This document shows positions 36,710-46,050 of a stretch of 64,000 nt of DNA, one piece after another. The notes below the pieces were generated by a model, which had not been told where the DNA came from, made no database searches, and saw only the letters and a program-made list of their open reading frames with translations. This DNA comes from HXMU1420-2 sp040830545 (GTDB lineage Bacteria; Pseudomonadota; Alphaproteobacteria; Rhodobacterales; Rhodobacteraceae). The position numbers and the translations under genes were made by a program. Location: assembly GCA_040830545.1 (NCBI GenBank), contig JBFOMB010000109.1, forward strand, positions 1-64,000, written 5' to 3'. Position 1 is the stretch's first letter. Each line of letters opens with the position of its first letter.

Positions 36710-37303
36710 ATGACCACAGCAATGAGCGGACAAAAAGCCGTTATCCCAACCGCAAACGACCTCGCCGCCTCGGTTCAGGTCGTTGGTGCACGCGGTTTGC
36801 CGCCGGTGGAACAGTGGAATCCGCCGTTTTGTGGCGACATAGACATGCGGATCGCCCGCAATGGCATGTGGTTTTATCAGGGATCGCCCATCCAGCGGCC
36901 CGAATTGGTGCGGTTGTTCTCGTCCATCCTGAAGCGGGAAGGCGACCGGTTCTTTCTGGTCACGCCCGTTGAAAAAGTTGGCATCGTGGTGGAGGACGCG
37001 CCGTTTGTTGCGGTCGATTTCGAATGCTCCGGTTCTGCGATGGAGCAGCGGATCACGTTCACGACCCATGTCGACGACACGGCTGTGGCGGACAATGACC
37101 ATCCGATTCGCGTGGAACGGGACGCAGACACCGGTGAACCCGCGCCCTATGTGATGATCCGCAACGGACTGGAGGCGCTGATCGACCGCAAGAGTTTCTA
37201 CCGACTTGTCGATCTGGCCGAACATCGTGATGGATGGTTCGGATTATGGTCCGGGGGTGTGTTTTTCAAGATGATCCCGTCTGAGGAACTGGAAGCGAGT
37301 TAG
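36710..37303 (+). CDS. DUF1285 family protein
   Basis: A 197-residue soluble protein with the DUF1285 features: PPVEQWNPPFCGDIDMRIARNGMWFYQGSPIQRPELVRLFSSIL near 33-75 and the FECSG segment near 102. Function is unknown. The start is ATG 36710; the upstream in-frame codon at 36503 lies in the divergent moxR gene. Confidence 0.82.
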   Translation: MTTAMSGQKAVIPTANDLAASVQVVGARGLPPVEQWNPPFCGDIDMRIARNGMWFYQGSPIQRPELVRLFSSILKREGDRFFLVTPVEKVGIVVEDAPFVAVDFECSGSAMEQRITFTTHVDDTAVADNDHPIRVERDADTGEPAPYVMIRNGLEALIDRKSFYRLVDLAEHRDGWFGLWSGGVFFKMIPSEELEAS

Positions 37304-37431
37304 CAAGACATTGGTCAAGCCGCATCCACGGTCCATCCCTGAGAGGACCTGTAACAATCCGGCACATAGAAAGCGCAGCCACAACTCGACCGACGTTCTT
37401 ACGTTTTGCTCAAATGTACTGAAAGGTTTGG

Positions 37432-37504
<73 letters not shown>

Positions 37505-37581
37505 GAACCGTGCGCCGCTGAATAGGCGCTTGGGCAGGCGGGATCAAGTGAAAAACACCGCCTGGCCGTATTCGTATGTGA

Positions 37582-37905
37582 TCAGTCTTCGTCCTCGGAC
37601 GACACGTCGGCGATTTCGTCGAGCGAGACGTTCTCGTCGTCGTCATCGTCATCCAGCAGATCATCGCTGATATCGACATCGACGTCATCATCATCGTCCA
37701 GAACGACGTCTTCGTCATTCTCGGTCGAGGCCTTGGCCTTGTTTGCCGCATCCTCGGCATCTGCCGCGATCATCCGGTTTTTGCCAACGTCCAGTTCCAC
37801 CACTTCACCGGTGTAAGGGCTGACGATCGGGTTCTTGTTCAGGTCGTAGAAACGCTTGCCCGTCGTCGGGCAAACCCGTTTCACGCCCCATTCTTCCTTG
37901 GGCAT
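37582..37905 (-). CDS. TIGR02300 (FYDLN) acidic-tail protein
   Basis: A 107-residue protein. Its N-terminus (MPKEEWGVKRVCPTTGKRFYDLNKNPI) is the conserved FYDLN domain found across alphaproteobacteria. The second half is an almost pure Asp/Glu run (~65-107). Function is unknown. It is divergent from a YgjP-like protease gene with 97 bp between. Confidence 0.92.
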   Translation of the reverse strand: MPKEEWGVKRVCPTTGKRFYDLNKNPIVSPYTGEVVELDVGKNRMIAADAEDAANKAKASTENDEDVVLDDDDDVDVDISDDLLDDDDDDENVSLDEIADVSSEDED

Positions 37906-38002
37906 TGTGGTCCCTCAAATCTCTGCTGAGTCGTATCGACGATTCCGGCCAACTGCCATAAGAGGTGGTGACTGTCAAAGCCTTATCAAGGAGCCCGCTA
38001 CC

Positions 38003-38683
38003 ATGCCGCAGGTCACGTTGCCCGGGTTGCCACCGGTTACGGTGCATCTGCGCCGGTCCGCAAGGGCACGTCGGTTGAGCCTTAGGGTGTCCCAACTGGA
38101 CGGGCGGGTGACACTGACCATGCCGGATTATGCTGATGAATCCGAGGCTTTGGCCTTTGCCGAGACCAAGGCGGACTGGGTGCGCAAACACCTGGCGCGA
38201 CGGCCCGAGGATGAAACGGTCGGGATCGGCACGGTTCTGCCGGTCGAAGGGCAGCTGCGACGTGTGGTCGAGCACAAGGCGCGCGGTGTTGAGCTGACGG
38301 CGGATGAGATTCGCGTCAGCGCCCGGTCCGGGGCGCGGCGCATTCGGGCCTTCCTGATCGAACTGGCACGGGATCGACTGACAGCGGCCTCTGACCGGTA
38401 TGCCGCGCAGTTGGGACGAGGATACAACAGCCTGGCCTTGCGGGACACGCGGTCGCGCTGGGGGTCCTGTTCCGACGGCGGGCGGTTGATGTACTCTTGG
38501 CGACTGGTGATGGCTCCGGTGGAGGTTCTGGAATACGTCGCCGCGCACGAGGTGGCGCATTTGAAGGAAATGAACCACTCTGCCGCCTTCTGGTCCGAGG
38601 TCGAGCGGTTGTACGGCCCCTATGACGTGGAACGACGGTGGTTGCGGGAAAACGCGGGGGCGCTGCATCGCTTCCGTTTTTAG
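38003..38683 (+). CDS. YgjP-like (DUF45/M48) zinc metalloprotease
   Basis: A 226-residue protein with the DUF45 fold. The zinc site AAHEVAHLKEMNHSAAFW (HExxH plus a downstream His) is near 179-195, and the GSCS segment near 153 and an RRLSLRV start are also visible. Ribosome site AAGGAGCCC precedes ATG 38003. The biological substrate is unknown. Confidence 0.85.
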   Translation: MPQVTLPGLPPVTVHLRRSARARRLSLRVSQLDGRVTLTMPDYADESEALAFAETKADWVRKHLARRPEDETVGIGTVLPVEGQLRRVVEHKARGVELTADEIRVSARSGARRIRAFLIELARDRLTAASDRYAAQLGRGYNSLALRDTRSRWGSCSDGGRLMYSWRLVMAPVEVLEYVAAHEVAHLKEMNHSAAFWSEVERLYGPYDVERRWLRENAGALHRFRF

Positions 38684-38724
38684 GTCTGGCTTGACAGGCC
38701 GCACCGTTGTGATCACAAAAAACC

Positions 38725-39375
38725 ATGCTGACGACAACGCGCTCTGGTGAAACTTCTTCCGTTGCTCATGACCGGGTCTATCGCGTGTTGCGCAGCCGGA
38801 TCATGCATGGCGAGATGACGCCGGGCCACGCCTTGACCCTGCGCGGGATCGGGAAAGAGTTCGAGGTATCCATGACCCCGGCACGCGAGGCCGTGCGACG
38901 GCTTGTGGCCGAAGGTGCTCTGCAACTGTCCAGTTCAGGTCGCGTTTCGACGCCGGAACTGAGCGCAGATCGGTTGGAAGAGCTTGCCTCCATCCGCGCG
39001 CTGCTGGAGGTGGAGTTGGCCAGCCGCGCTTTGCCCCGGGCGCATTTTGCGTTGATCGAGCGGTTGCAGTCGATCAACACAACCATCGCCCAAATGGTCG
39101 CGGCGCGCGACTCGGTTGGCTACATCCGTTCAAACCTGGAGTTTCACCGCACACTTTATCTGCGCGCTCAGGCGCCTGCGATGCTGGCGCTGGCGGAAAC
39201 CGTCTGGCTGCAGCTCGGCCCAACGATGCGTTCGCTGTACGGGAAGCTGAACCGGACCGAACCGCCACAATTCCACCGCCTGATCCTCGCCGCGTTGAAG
39301 GCGGGTGATGAACCCGGTTTGCGGCTGGCCGTACGGTCCGACGTGACGCAAGGGCTGCGTTTGTTATCGCGCTAG
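38725..39375 (+). CDS. GntR-family regulator (FadR/FCD subfamily)
   Basis: A 216-residue repressor-type protein: an N-terminal winged helix (YRVLRSRIMHGEMTPGHALTLRGIGKEFEVSMTPAREAVRRL, 15-60) and an all-helical FCD ligand-binding domain (~90-215). Its stop codon overlaps the stop of the convergent oxygenase gene. It could regulate that gene or a distant one; the ligand is unknown. Confidence 0.88.
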   Translation: MLTTTRSGETSSVAHDRVYRVLRSRIMHGEMTPGHALTLRGIGKEFEVSMTPAREAVRRLVAEGALQLSSSGRVSTPELSADRLEELASIRALLEVELASRALPRAHFALIERLQSINTTIAQMVAARDSVGYIRSNLEFHRTLYLRAQAPAMLALAETVWLQLGPTMRSLYGKLNRTEPPQFHRLILAALKAGDEPGLRLAVRSDVTQGLRLLSR

Positions 39376-40343
39376 GTAGAGCGGGCCTCGCTCGGGTGCC
39401 GGATCACACCTTTCCAGATGTCACGTTGCGCAAATGTGGCCAGCAGTTGCCACGCATAGGTATCTTCGATGCTCAGTGCGCCGCTGTAGTCGGCCGATGT
39501 GACAGGGGCGGCCAACGCCGGTTCCAGAAAAAACCCGACCGACTGGCGTGCCGTTTGTCCGGCCAGAACGCGGTGGGGCGTTGCGGGGACGACGCCATTG
39601 GTCAGGCGGGTCATAACATCCCCAACATGCACCGAAATCGCGTTCGCCTGCATGGGAATGTCACGCCAGACGCCATCTTGACCACACGCCTGTAGGCCTG
39701 GCGCACCCTGCCACAGCAAGGACAGGCCAGAGGCATCCGTGTGCGCACCAGCGGACACGGCCACGTTGCCCTCCATCTGATCGTGCCCCGCGCCTGCGGC
39801 ATAATTCAGGAACCGCAGTGTGGAATGTTCACCTGCAAAACGCCATGCAATCTCATCCGCATCAAACCCGGCGGATCGGCCAATCGACTGGATCAGTGCC
39901 TGTGCAATGCGGTTCAGCGTGTCGTAATGCGCGCGGACGACTTTCGCCCAGTCCGGTTGACCAGCAGGCCAGATCGTCTGTTCGGTCAGGATGTCCATAC
40001 CCGGCAGGTGTGGCCCGCGTGTGGGCTGCGTTGGCCCTACGTCGAAAAAGTCGTTTTTCAGCAGCCTGTCTGATGTGCACGGCCAATACCCGCGATAGGC
40101 ATTGGTGTTGCCCGGTGTCACCAGCCGCGTGACCAATGGCGCGATGACATCCGGGGCGAAGTCGAAGATCTCCAAACCACGCCGCGCACGGACATCAACC
40201 ATCTCCGCATCCGGATACCCGGTAACGACGATGCTGCCGGTGCGCCGCAGCCCGGTCCAGATCGCGGAATCGCATTCGGCCACAAGCCCGTCATTGCCCG
40301 CGAACAAGGCGCTGATGTCGACGAAATCAACCGCTTCAGCCAT
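39372..40343 (-). CDS. 2-oxoglutarate/Fe(II)-dependent oxygenase, isopenicillin N synthase family
   Basis: A 323-residue dioxygenase. The iron facial triad is visible as H-x-D (AGAHTDASGLSLL) and the distal His in PATPHRVL; the 2OG-binding Arg-x-Ser follows (RQSVGFFLEP). The N-terminal DIOX_N part includes VDISALFAGND. ATG 40343 with AGGGTGGG upstream is preferred over a GTG at 40352. Substrate unknown. The gene ends tail-to-tail with the GntR gene. Confidence 0.88.
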   Translation of the reverse strand: MAEAVDFVDISALFAGNDGLVAECDSAIWTGLRRTGSIVVTGYPDAEMVDVRARRGLEIFDFAPDVIAPLVTRLVTPGNTNAYRGYWPCTSDRLLKNDFFDVGPTQPTRGPHLPGMDILTEQTIWPAGQPDWAKVVRAHYDTLNRIAQALIQSIGRSAGFDADEIAWRFAGEHSTLRFLNYAAGAGHDQMEGNVAVSAGAHTDASGLSLLWQGAPGLQACGQDGVWRDIPMQANAISVHVGDVMTRLTNGVVPATPHRVLAGQTARQSVGFFLEPALAAPVTSADYSGALSIEDTYAWQLLATFAQRDIWKGVIRHPSEARST

Positions 40344-40394
40344 GGAACCCACCCTTTCACAAGCAGGCTATTGGCCAATTTCAGCCCCTGTCAA

Positions 40395-41357
40395 TCAGGC
40401 GGCAAGGCCCTGTTTGCCCATGGACAGGAATTTGTCCCGCCGTTGGGAAATCAGTTTCTTGCGCGATTTGTTCTTCAACCCGGCCAGCATGTCGCCAATC
40501 GCCTTGCCCACTGCAGCGATGGTTTCCGGCGTGTCACGATGCGCGCCACCGACGGGTTCCGAGATGATCCGGTCCACGACGCCCAGTTGATGCAAATCCT
40601 GCGCCGTCAGTCGCAGCGCCTGCGCGGCCTCGCGCATCTTCTCCGCGTCCTTCCACAGGATCGACGCACAGCCTTCGGGGCTGATGACCGAGTAAACCGA
40701 GTGCTCCAGCATCGCGACCCGGTTCGCCGTGGCAAACGCCACCGCACCGCCGGACCCGCCTTCGCCGATGATCACGCTGACCAATGGCACACCGATTTGC
40801 AAACAGGCTTCGGTCGACCGTGCGATCGCCTCGGACTGACCACGTTCTTCAGCGCCCTTGCCCGGATAAGCGCCGGGGGTGTCTACAAGCGTTACAACGG
40901 GCAGGCCGAACTTGTCCGCCATCTGCATCAGTCGGATCGCCTTGCGGTATCCTTCGGGGCGGGCCATGCCAAAGTTCCGTTCGATCCGCGAGTTTGTGTC
41001 GAACCCTTTTTCGTGGCCGATCACCACCACCGGCATCCCGTCAAACCGCGCCAGACCACCCATCACCGCATGGTCGTCGGCAAAATTGCGGTCACCGGCC
41101 AGCGGCGTGTATTCGTCGAACAGCGCCTCGATATAGTCCTTGCAGTGGGGCCGGTCCGGATGGCGCGCCACCTGGCATTTCCGCCAAGGCGTCAGATCCT
41201 TGTAGAGATCGACCAGCAGCGTCTGCGCCTTCTGGTCCAATGCCGCGGCCTCTTCGGCCACGTCCATTTCCTCGTTCGACCGGGCCAGCGCCCGCAACTC
41301 TTCGGCCTTGCCTTCGATTTCGGCCAAAGGTTTTTCGAAATCCAGATACTGGGTCAT
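40395..41357 (-). CDS. accA: Acetyl-CoA carboxylase carboxyltransferase subunit alpha
   Basis: A 320-residue enzyme of fatty acid synthesis that, with AccD, transfers carboxyl from biotin to acetyl-CoA. The sequence carries FEKPLAEIEGKAEELR, GFDTNSRIERNFGMARPEGYRKA, TLVDTPGAYPGKGAEERGQSEAIA and GEGGSGGAVA. ATG 41357 is at the usual family start; the longer in-frame codon at 41423 is unlikely. It is divergent from an AraC gene. Confidence 0.96.
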   Translation of the reverse strand: MTQYLDFEKPLAEIEGKAEELRALARSNEEMDVAEEAAALDQKAQTLLVDLYKDLTPWRKCQVARHPDRPHCKDYIEALFDEYTPLAGDRNFADDHAVMGGLARFDGMPVVVIGHEKGFDTNSRIERNFGMARPEGYRKAIRLMQMADKFGLPVVTLVDTPGAYPGKGAEERGQSEAIARSTEACLQIGVPLVSVIIGEGGSGGAVAFATANRVAMLEHSVYSVISPEGCASILWKDAEKMREAAQALRLTAQDLHQLGVVDRIISEPVGGAHRDTPETIAAVGKAIGDMLAGLKNKSRKKLISQRRDKFLSMGKQGLAA

Positions 41358-41493
41358 CTGCCCTCTCATGCAGCGAACGTGTCGGCTATATGGCGGGGGA
41401 GCGTGCAATATGCAACTCAGCAAGATTTGTTCCTTTGACCCATGTCAGTGTGGTTGGGCCAAGACAAAGGCGACAAAATCAACGGAGGTACGA

Positions 41494-42330
41494 GTGAGCA
41501 GGAGTTACGAGGACAGGTTGCGGCGTGTGGTGCGATACATCCACGACAATCCAGCCGGGGACCTGTCATTGGACCGATTGGCCGAGGTGGCCGCGATGTC
41601 GCGGTTTCACTGGCATCGGGTCTATCACGCCATGACCGGGGAAACCTGCGCCGACACGGTGCGGCGCATTCGGCTGCACCGCGCGTCGCATTGGCTGGTG
41701 CATACGGATGACCCGGTGGACGTGGTGGCGGCGCGGGCGGGTTATGACAATGTCAAAAGCTTCGCACGGGCCTTCCGCGATTCCTATGGCGTAACTCCCC
41801 TGGCGTTCCGCAAGGACGGATTGCCGGGCACTGCACCCCTGTTGCTGAAACAAGGAGAGACTGGAATGTATGACGTTGAAATCAAATCCCTGCCAGATCA
41901 GCGATTGGCCGGGATCGAACACAAGGGGGCTTATCCGCAAATCGGGGCAGCCTATGAGCAGTTGTCGGCAGTGTTCACATCCCGCAATCTGTGGCCACAC
42001 GCGCGGGGGATGGTGGCGGTCTATTACTGCGACCCAAGTGCGGTGCCCGAGGCCGACCTGCGCAGCTTGGCCGGGGTTTCCGTGACTGACGCCCTGGACA
42101 TCCCGGATGATTTGCAGGAATCCACCTTGCCCGGCGGGCGTCATGCGGTCCTGCGGTTGAAGGGACCGTACACCGGACTGCCATCGGCGTATGAATATCT
42201 CTATGGCGCGTGGTTGTCCGAGACGGGCGAGGAACCGGCGGACGCGCCATCGTTCGAGATGTATTTGAACTCACCAATGGACACGGCACCCGCGGAGTTG
42301 CTGACAGATGTGTGCGTGCCGTTGAAGTAG
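41494..42330 (+). CDS. AraC-type regulator with GyrI-like effector domain
   Basis: A 278-residue protein: an N-terminal AraC helix-turn-helix pair (residues ~8-105, ending ARAGYDNVKSFARAFRDSYGVTPLAFR) followed by a GyrI-like small-molecule-binding domain (~125-277), the Rob/SoxS-BmrR type of arrangement. The GTG start at 41494 follows AACGGAGG with 5-nt spacing. It is likely to sense a lipophilic or cationic compound; targets are unknown. Confidence 0.9.
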   Translation: MSRSYEDRLRRVVRYIHDNPAGDLSLDRLAEVAAMSRFHWHRVYHAMTGETCADTVRRIRLHRASHWLVHTDDPVDVVAARAGYDNVKSFARAFRDSYGVTPLAFRKDGLPGTAPLLLKQGETGMYDVEIKSLPDQRLAGIEHKGAYPQIGAAYEQLSAVFTSRNLWPHARGMVAVYYCDPSAVPEADLRSLAGVSVTDALDIPDDLQESTLPGGRHAVLRLKGPYTGLPSAYEYLYGAWLSETGEEPADAPSFEMYLNSPMDTAPAELLTDVCVPLK

Positions 42331-42333
42331 GAC

Positions 42334-42930
42334 CTAACCCGTCCACAAAACCGGGATCAGGGACAGAACCAACAGTCCCGCCATGGTCCAGTTGAACACA
42401 GTCAGGTGGCGTGGGTTCGTCAGAATGCGCGCCATTTGCTGCCCGATGATGGTCCACGATCCGACCGCAGGCAGGTTGATCGACCCAAACACCAGCGCAA
42501 CGATGACCAAGGCAAACGCAGAAGGTTCCGGCATGTAGACCGTGGTCGCAGTCAGGGCCATCGCCCAGGCCTTGGGGTTCACCCATTGAAACGCAGCCGC
42601 CTGCCAGAAGGTCATGGGGGTGCCTTCCGTCTTGCCAGACTTCACTGCGCCTGCCGTTGCGATCCGCCAGGCGAGGTACAGCATGTAGAGAACCGAACAA
42701 ACCTTCAGGACTGTGTTCGCGACCGGGTACACCAGAAACACCTGCGCCAGGCCTGCGCCCACAAGCAGGATCATTGCAATGAACCCGCCCGCGATTCCCA
42801 GCATATGCGGCACGGTTCGCCTCAAGCCGAAATTCGCGCCCGACGCCATGAGCATCAGGTTGTTTGGCCCCGGCGTGATTGAGGAGACAAAGGCAAACAG
42901 AACCAGGGCAGAGATCACATCATAGGTCAT
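42334..42930 (-). CDS. LysE-family amino-acid exporter
   Basis: A 198-residue membrane protein with six hydrophobic helices and the LysE/RhtB signature FVSSITPGPNNLMLMASGANFGLRRT at its start and a FQWVNPKAWAMAL block near 118. It is divergent from an Lrp/AsnC regulator, the usual control arrangement for such exporters. The stop lies 3 bp from the AraC stop. Confidence 0.92.
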   Translation of the reverse strand: MTYDVISALVLFAFVSSITPGPNNLMLMASGANFGLRRTVPHMLGIAGGFIAMILLVGAGLAQVFLVYPVANTVLKVCSVLYMLYLAWRIATAGAVKSGKTEGTPMTFWQAAAFQWVNPKAWAMALTATTVYMPEPSAFALVIVALVFGSINLPAVGSWTIIGQQMARILTNPRHLTVFNWTMAGLLVLSLIPVLWTG

Positions 42931-43003
42931 GCCCGCCAATCTGTGCTCAAATATCCGGTGTGAAATTGCAAAGTTGCTAGATTGGCGATAAAATTCGCAA
43001 CAT

Positions 43004-43456
43004 ATGGCGAAGATAGACGAAAAATCAGCGCAGATATTGCAAGTGCTTACCGAAGATGGCCGGATCAGCAACCTGGCCTTGGCCGAGCGTGTCGGGCTGT
43101 CCCCATCCGCTTGCCTGCGTCGGGTGCAGGAATTGGAGCGCGCAGGGGTGATTTCAGGCTACCGTGCGGTTCTGAACCCGGCGGCCATGGGCATCGGGTT
43201 TGTGGCCTATATGGCGGTCGGGTTGGGTGAACATTCCAAGGCCGCGCAGCAGGCCTTTGAACGGGGTGTCGCGGCCTCACCCGAGGTTGTGGAATGCCAC
43301 AATATCACCGGAACAGTGGAATATCTGTTACGCGTCGAATGCGTGGACCTGCCCAGCTACAAGGAGTTTCACACAGAGGTTCTGGGGCAATTACCACACG
43401 TACATTCAATCACCACCTATGTGGTGCTGGGGTCACCCAAAGACCTGCGTGGATAA
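43004..43456 (+). CDS. Lrp/AsnC family regulator
   Basis: A 150-residue protein: an N-terminal helix-turn-helix (KSAQILQVLTEDGRISNLALAERVGLSPSACLRRV, 7-41) and a C-terminal RAM ligand-binding domain (~65-145). The 73-bp gap to the divergent exporter gene is AT-rich and must contain the operator. It probably activates the exporter in response to an amino acid. Confidence 0.93.
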   Translation: MAKIDEKSAQILQVLTEDGRISNLALAERVGLSPSACLRRVQELERAGVISGYRAVLNPAAMGIGFVAYMAVGLGEHSKAAQQAFERGVAASPEVVECHNITGTVEYLLRVECVDLPSYKEFHTEVLGQLPHVHSITTYVVLGSPKDLRG

Positions 43457-43483
43457 CCCGCGCCCGCCAGACACGGGCCCGCA

Positions 43484-43504
43484 GCCCCGGACTTGATCCG
43501 AGGC
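43484..43504. repeat. Second copy of the intergenic palindrome
   Basis: GCCCCGGA-CTTGA-TCCGAGGC, with one mismatch in the stem. In reverse complement it matches the copy at 29908-29928 (loop TCAAG against TCAGG). It lies between the convergent Lrp and malyl-CoA lyase genes. Confidence 0.65.
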
Positions 43505-43518
43505 CTCTTGTCTGAGGT

Positions 43519-44478
43519 TTAGCTGGCCGCAATCATCTCGGATTGCCGCACAATCACCTCGGCCTGTTTGATCGACGCGATGTCGACCAGACGCCCTTTG
43601 TAAACCGTCGCACCCTCACCTTTGGCCTTGGCCTCTTCCATAGCGGCCAGGATTTCGCGGGCCTCGGTCACGGCAGCCTCGGATGGGGTGAACACCTCGT
43701 TGGCCAGCGCGACCTGCTTGGGATGGATCGCCCATTTGCCCACCATGCCCAGCGTCGCCGACCGCAGCGCTTGTGCGCGGAACCCGTCGTCGTCCGAAAA
43801 ATCGCCAAACGGTCCGTCCACCGGCAAAACCCCATGGGTGCGGCAGGCCGCAACGATAGCCGCCTGTGCCCAATGCCACGGGTCCGACCAGTGCTTTTCC
43901 CCTTCGCGCAGCATGTAGTAGTTTTCCTGTGTGCCGCCGATGCCGGTGGTCGCCATGCCCATGCTGGCCGCGAAATCCGCTGCCCCCAGGCTCATCGCCT
44001 GCAAACGCGGGGAACTCGCCGCAATCTCCTCTACATGGGCGATGCCAGCGGCGCTTTCGATGATGACCTCGAAACTGATCTTCTTGCTCCGCCCTTTGGC
44101 GGTTTCGATGGCTGTCACCAAGGCGTCGACCGCATAAACATCCGCTGCACAGCCCACCTTGGGGATCATGATCTGATCCAGACGCTCGCCCGCCTGCTCC
44201 ATCAGGTCCACAACGTCCTTGTACCAATAGGGCGTATCCAGCCCGTTGATCCGCACTGACAGGGTCTTGTTGCCCCAATCCACGTCCGAAATTGCCGCGA
44301 TGATGTTGGCGCGCGCGCTGTCCTTGTCGCTGGGCGCGACCGAGTCTTCGAGGTCCAGGTTGATAACGTCTGCAGCACTTGCCGCCATCTTCTCGAAAAT
44401 CGCGGGGCGAGAGCCTGGGCCGAACAATTGGCAACGGTTCGGGCGGGCCGGGGCAGTGGGTTGCAGGCGGAAGGACAT
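43519..44478 (-). CDS. mcl1: L-malyl-CoA/beta-methylmalyl-CoA lyase
   Basis: A 319-residue CitE-like enzyme, the length of Mcl1 of Rhodobacter. It starts MSFRLQPTAPARPNRCQLFGPGSRPAIFEKM and contains INLDLEDSV, MIPKVGCAAD, EVIIESAAG, GAADFAASMG and KWAIHPKQ. It cleaves beta-methylmalyl-CoA to glyoxylate and propionyl-CoA in the ethylmalonyl-CoA pathway of acetate assimilation. ATG 44478 is the family start. The region upstream, shared with ilvA, carries TTGCA-type short repeats. Confidence 0.93.
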   Translation of the reverse strand: MSFRLQPTAPARPNRCQLFGPGSRPAIFEKMAASAADVINLDLEDSVAPSDKDSARANIIAAISDVDWGNKTLSVRINGLDTPYWYKDVVDLMEQAGERLDQIMIPKVGCAADVYAVDALVTAIETAKGRSKKISFEVIIESAAGIAHVEEIAASSPRLQAMSLGAADFAASMGMATTGIGGTQENYYMLREGEKHWSDPWHWAQAAIVAACRTHGVLPVDGPFGDFSDDDGFRAQALRSATLGMVGKWAIHPKQVALANEVFTPSEAAVTEAREILAAMEEAKAKGEGATVYKGRLVDIASIKQAEVIVRQSEMIAAS

Positions 44479-44641
44479 CGCAGATCTCCGGGTAATGATG
44501 TTTCGTTTTCGTTGCGGTGAGGGGTAGAAAATTGCGCGACATGCTGCAAGTGCAAAATGCGCAGCGCAGCAATGGTGTACAAAATCGACCTTGGTTCGTA
44601 TGTGGTCGCCAAGTTGATTTCGCTCAAAAGGCCCCGAACCC

Positions 44642-45886
44642 ATGGACTTTGCGACCGCCGCCCAGACTGCCACCGCTGAGATGCGCCAGCTGTTTGAACC
44701 GACACCGCTGATGCGCAACGACTACCTGTCCGGCAAGTATGGCGCGGACATCTGGTTGAAGCGCGAGGATTTGAGCCCGGTTCGGTCCTACAAGCTGCGT
44801 GGCGCCTTCAACGCGATGCGCAAGGTTGTGGCTGAGACCCCCGATCAGACGCTGTTTGTCTGTGCATCTGCGGGCAACCATGCGCAGGGTGTTGCCTTTG
44901 TCTGCCGGCATTTCAAGGTGCGCGGCGTGATCTTCATGCCGGTGACGACGCCGGAGCAGAAGATCATGAAAACGCGTGCATTTGGTGGTGACTATGTCGA
45001 GATCCGACTGACCGGAGACTATTTCGACGACACTCTGGCCGAGGCACAGGGGTGGTGCACGGCGGAAGGCGGACATTTCCTCGCACCGTTTGATGATGCT
45101 GACGTGATCGAAGGGCAGGCGAGCGTTGGAGTCGAAATCCTGGACACGTTGGGGGAGGCCCCCGACCTACTGGTCCTGCCAGTGGGTGGTGGCGGGTTGT
45201 CTGCGGGTTTGAAGCGTTATCTGGAGGCGTGGGAGGCGTCGACGCAACTGATGCTGGTCGAACCCGAAGGTGGGGCCAGCCTGAAAGCGGCGTTGGCGGA
45301 GGGTGCGCCGGTCACGCTGGATCGGGTCGATAACTTTGTTGATGGGGCTGCCGTGGCCCGAATCGGCGAGCGCAATTTCAAGGTGCTGAGGGATGTTCCA
45401 TCGGATCAAGTGTTCACCCCGCCCGAGGACCGCATTTGCGACACGATCTTGGATATGCTGAATGTTGAGGGCATCGTTCTGGAGCCGGCTGGAGCGCTGG
45501 CAATTGACGCGCTGCGGGACATTGCGTCGTCGATACGCGGCAAGCGCGTGGTTGTTGTCGCCTCGGGCGGGAACTTCGATTTTGAACGTTTGCCGGATGT
45601 AAAAGAGAGGGCCCAGCGCTACGCGGGTGTGAAAAAGTACATGATCCTGCGCCTGCCGCAGCGACCGGGTGCCCTGCGCGATTTTCTGGAACTGCTGGGG
45701 CCTGATGATGACATTGCGCGGTTCGAATACCTGAAGAAATCCGCGCGTAACTTCGGCTCGGTCCTGATTGGGATCGAAACCTCGCGGCCTGAGAATTTCG
45801 AGGCCCTGTTTGCCCGGCTCGACGAAAACGGGTTTGTGTTTCGGGACATCTCGTCGGACGGTTTGATGTCCGAGCTGGTTGTATGA
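44642..45886 (+). CDS. ilvA: Threonine ammonia-lyase (biosynthetic)
   Basis: A 414-residue PLP enzyme that deaminates threonine to 2-oxobutanoate for isoleucine synthesis. The PLP lysine is K51 (RSYKLRGAFNAM). The CASAGNHAQGVAF loop and the glycine-rich LPVGGGGLSAG phosphate loop are present. One C-terminal ACT-like domain (KKYMILRLPQRPGALRDFLELLG, ~332-412) fits the shorter form with isoleucine regulation. Confidence 0.95.
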   Translation: MDFATAAQTATAEMRQLFEPTPLMRNDYLSGKYGADIWLKREDLSPVRSYKLRGAFNAMRKVVAETPDQTLFVCASAGNHAQGVAFVCRHFKVRGVIFMPVTTPEQKIMKTRAFGGDYVEIRLTGDYFDDTLAEAQGWCTAEGGHFLAPFDDADVIEGQASVGVEILDTLGEAPDLLVLPVGGGGLSAGLKRYLEAWEASTQLMLVEPEGGASLKAALAEGAPVTLDRVDNFVDGAAVARIGERNFKVLRDVPSDQVFTPPEDRICDTILDMLNVEGIVLEPAGALAIDALRDIASSIRGKRVVVVASGGNFDFERLPDVKERAQRYAGVKKYMILRLPQRPGALRDFLELLGPDDDIARFEYLKKSARNFGSVLIGIETSRPENFEALFARLDENGFVFRDISSDGLMSELVV

Positions 45887-45920
45887 CTTTGATCCGGTCT
45901 TTGCTTGAAGTGCGACTGTA

Positions 45921-45958
45921 GCGCAAAAAAATTGCGCGAAACCCCAAATTGCGCGAAA
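45921..45958. promoter_or_regulatory. TTGCGC repeats upstream of the D-glutamate operon
   Basis: A palindrome GCGCAA-N5-TTGCGC (45921-45937) overlaps a direct repeat AATTGCGCGAAA at 45930-45941 and 45947-45958 (17 bp start to start). The same ATTGCGCGA string appears once in the mcl1/ilvA intergenic region (about 44530). It is a candidate operator for the operon that starts at 46051. Confidence 0.5.
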
Positions 45959-46050
45959 TTCTTCGAACGAAGCCTTGTTCTGGATTGACATCGGCAAGAA
46001 CATCTTGGCCCGTCATTCATACCATCCTGCGGTCACGCGGAGATCGAAAC

